Of a DNA stretch of 64,000 nucleotides, positions 63,579-64,000 are shown piece by piece. The stretch is taken from the NCBI RefSeq assembly GCF_023856365.1, contig NC_064547.1, positions 24,116,168 through 24,180,167 on the forward strand. The letters run 5' to 3'. Each line of letters begins with the position of its first letter. Within the stretch, counting starts at the first letter, position 1. The DNA comes from Brienomyrus brachyistius (lineage: Eukaryota; Chordata; Actinopteri; Osteoglossiformes; Mormyridae). The notes below the pieces were generated by a model. That model saw nothing but the letters and a program-made list of their open reading frames with translations. It had not been told where the DNA came from and searched no databases. The position numbers were made by a program, and so were the translations under genes.

Positions 63579-63757
63579 AATAAAGAATATTCACTGGTGC
63601 TGCCAGTCTTATATGTCTGACGCATTGTATGGCTGTGTGATAATTAACTTTGGTGACTCATTAATGAATGGTGCATATCCAGCTCACACGTCTGAGAAAT
63701 TGTAACCACTTTAAACATTTCCTGTGTAAGTATTTTTTCAAAGAAATGTTTAATAAA
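63579..63757 (+). terminator. Poly(A) signal candidates for slc5a9
   Basis: AATAAA at 63579-63584 and again at 63752-63757, 287 and 460 bases after the stop. An ATTAAA lies nearer, at about 63403. Which is used cannot be told from the sequence. Confidence 0.5.
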
Positions 63758-64000
63758 ATGTAGCTTCATTTGTACCGTACTGCTAGAAAGCCTGTGAAGC
63801 CCTCAGTATTTTCTACAGTTTTGCATAAATATCACCCATAATGTAAACAGAAGACTAGATAAAGAGAAGCCAAATGAACAAATGACAAAAATATCACACT
63901 TGTTCCTTTATTCACTGAGGAAAATGATCCAATGTTACGTATTTTTATGAGAAGAAAAAATATTTGAACCTCTGTGATTAACAGTTCATTTGAAGGCCAT
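63758..64000. other. Downstream flank, nothing recognised
   Basis: AT-rich sequence after the last poly(A) candidate; no exon or repeat seen. Confidence 0.5.

Overview
The window is vertebrate nuclear DNA, most likely from a ray-finned fish (teleost). The evidence is spliced genes with GT-AG introns, copies of a tRNA-derived fish SINE, short hAT-type and other inverted-repeat elements with target-site duplications, a Tc1 remnant, a fish LINE with a (TGGA)n-like tail, and many minisatellites. There is no bacterial or viral gene organisation and no CRISPR array.

Right end (about 48.7-63.8 kb): three compact, apparently intact genes, all on the plus strand. (1) A flavin-dependent polyamine oxidase of the PAOX/SMOX family: seven coding exons, 497 aa, 49296-52863. 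(2) mrpl55, mitochondrial large-subunit ribosomal protein bL31m/L55: three coding exons, 129 aa, 54847-55867. (3) An SLC5 sodium/sugar cotransporter closest to SLC5A9 (SGLT4): thirteen coding exons, 656 aa, 56276-63292. I joined every exon by splice site and phase; all three frames stay open from ATG to stop. They are neighbours, not an operon, and do unrelated jobs (polyamine back-conversion, mitochondrial translation, sugar uptake).

Left and middle (1-48 kb): gene-poor DNA. It holds scattered minus-strand exons of at least one large-intron gene. Two exons (33350-33225 and 29988-29874) join in phase to encode one SAM domain. Two more (18872-18568 and 11711-11672) join in phase to encode a basic, proline-containing segment. 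At least one exon between the pairs is unseen, so a single gene is an inference. I do not recognise the protein. A possible separate minus-strand first exon lies at 3152-3069. The rest is repeat-rich non-coding DNA: an 87-bp higher-order satellite (496-1166), a 21-bp GC-rich minisatellite (2167-2523), a 35-bp array (3816-4023), a broken LINE (16936-18260), a purine-rich block (about 21.7-21.98 kb), several inverted-repeat elements and SINEs.

The most interesting local features are in the polyamine oxidase gene. A 34-bp tandem repeat copies the end of exon 5 with its splice donor, giving three identical donors of which only the first keeps the frame. A 22-bp tandem repeat supplies the last codons and the stop, and carries CRE palindromes (TGACGTCA) into the 3' UTR. 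I found no wholly new biological system.
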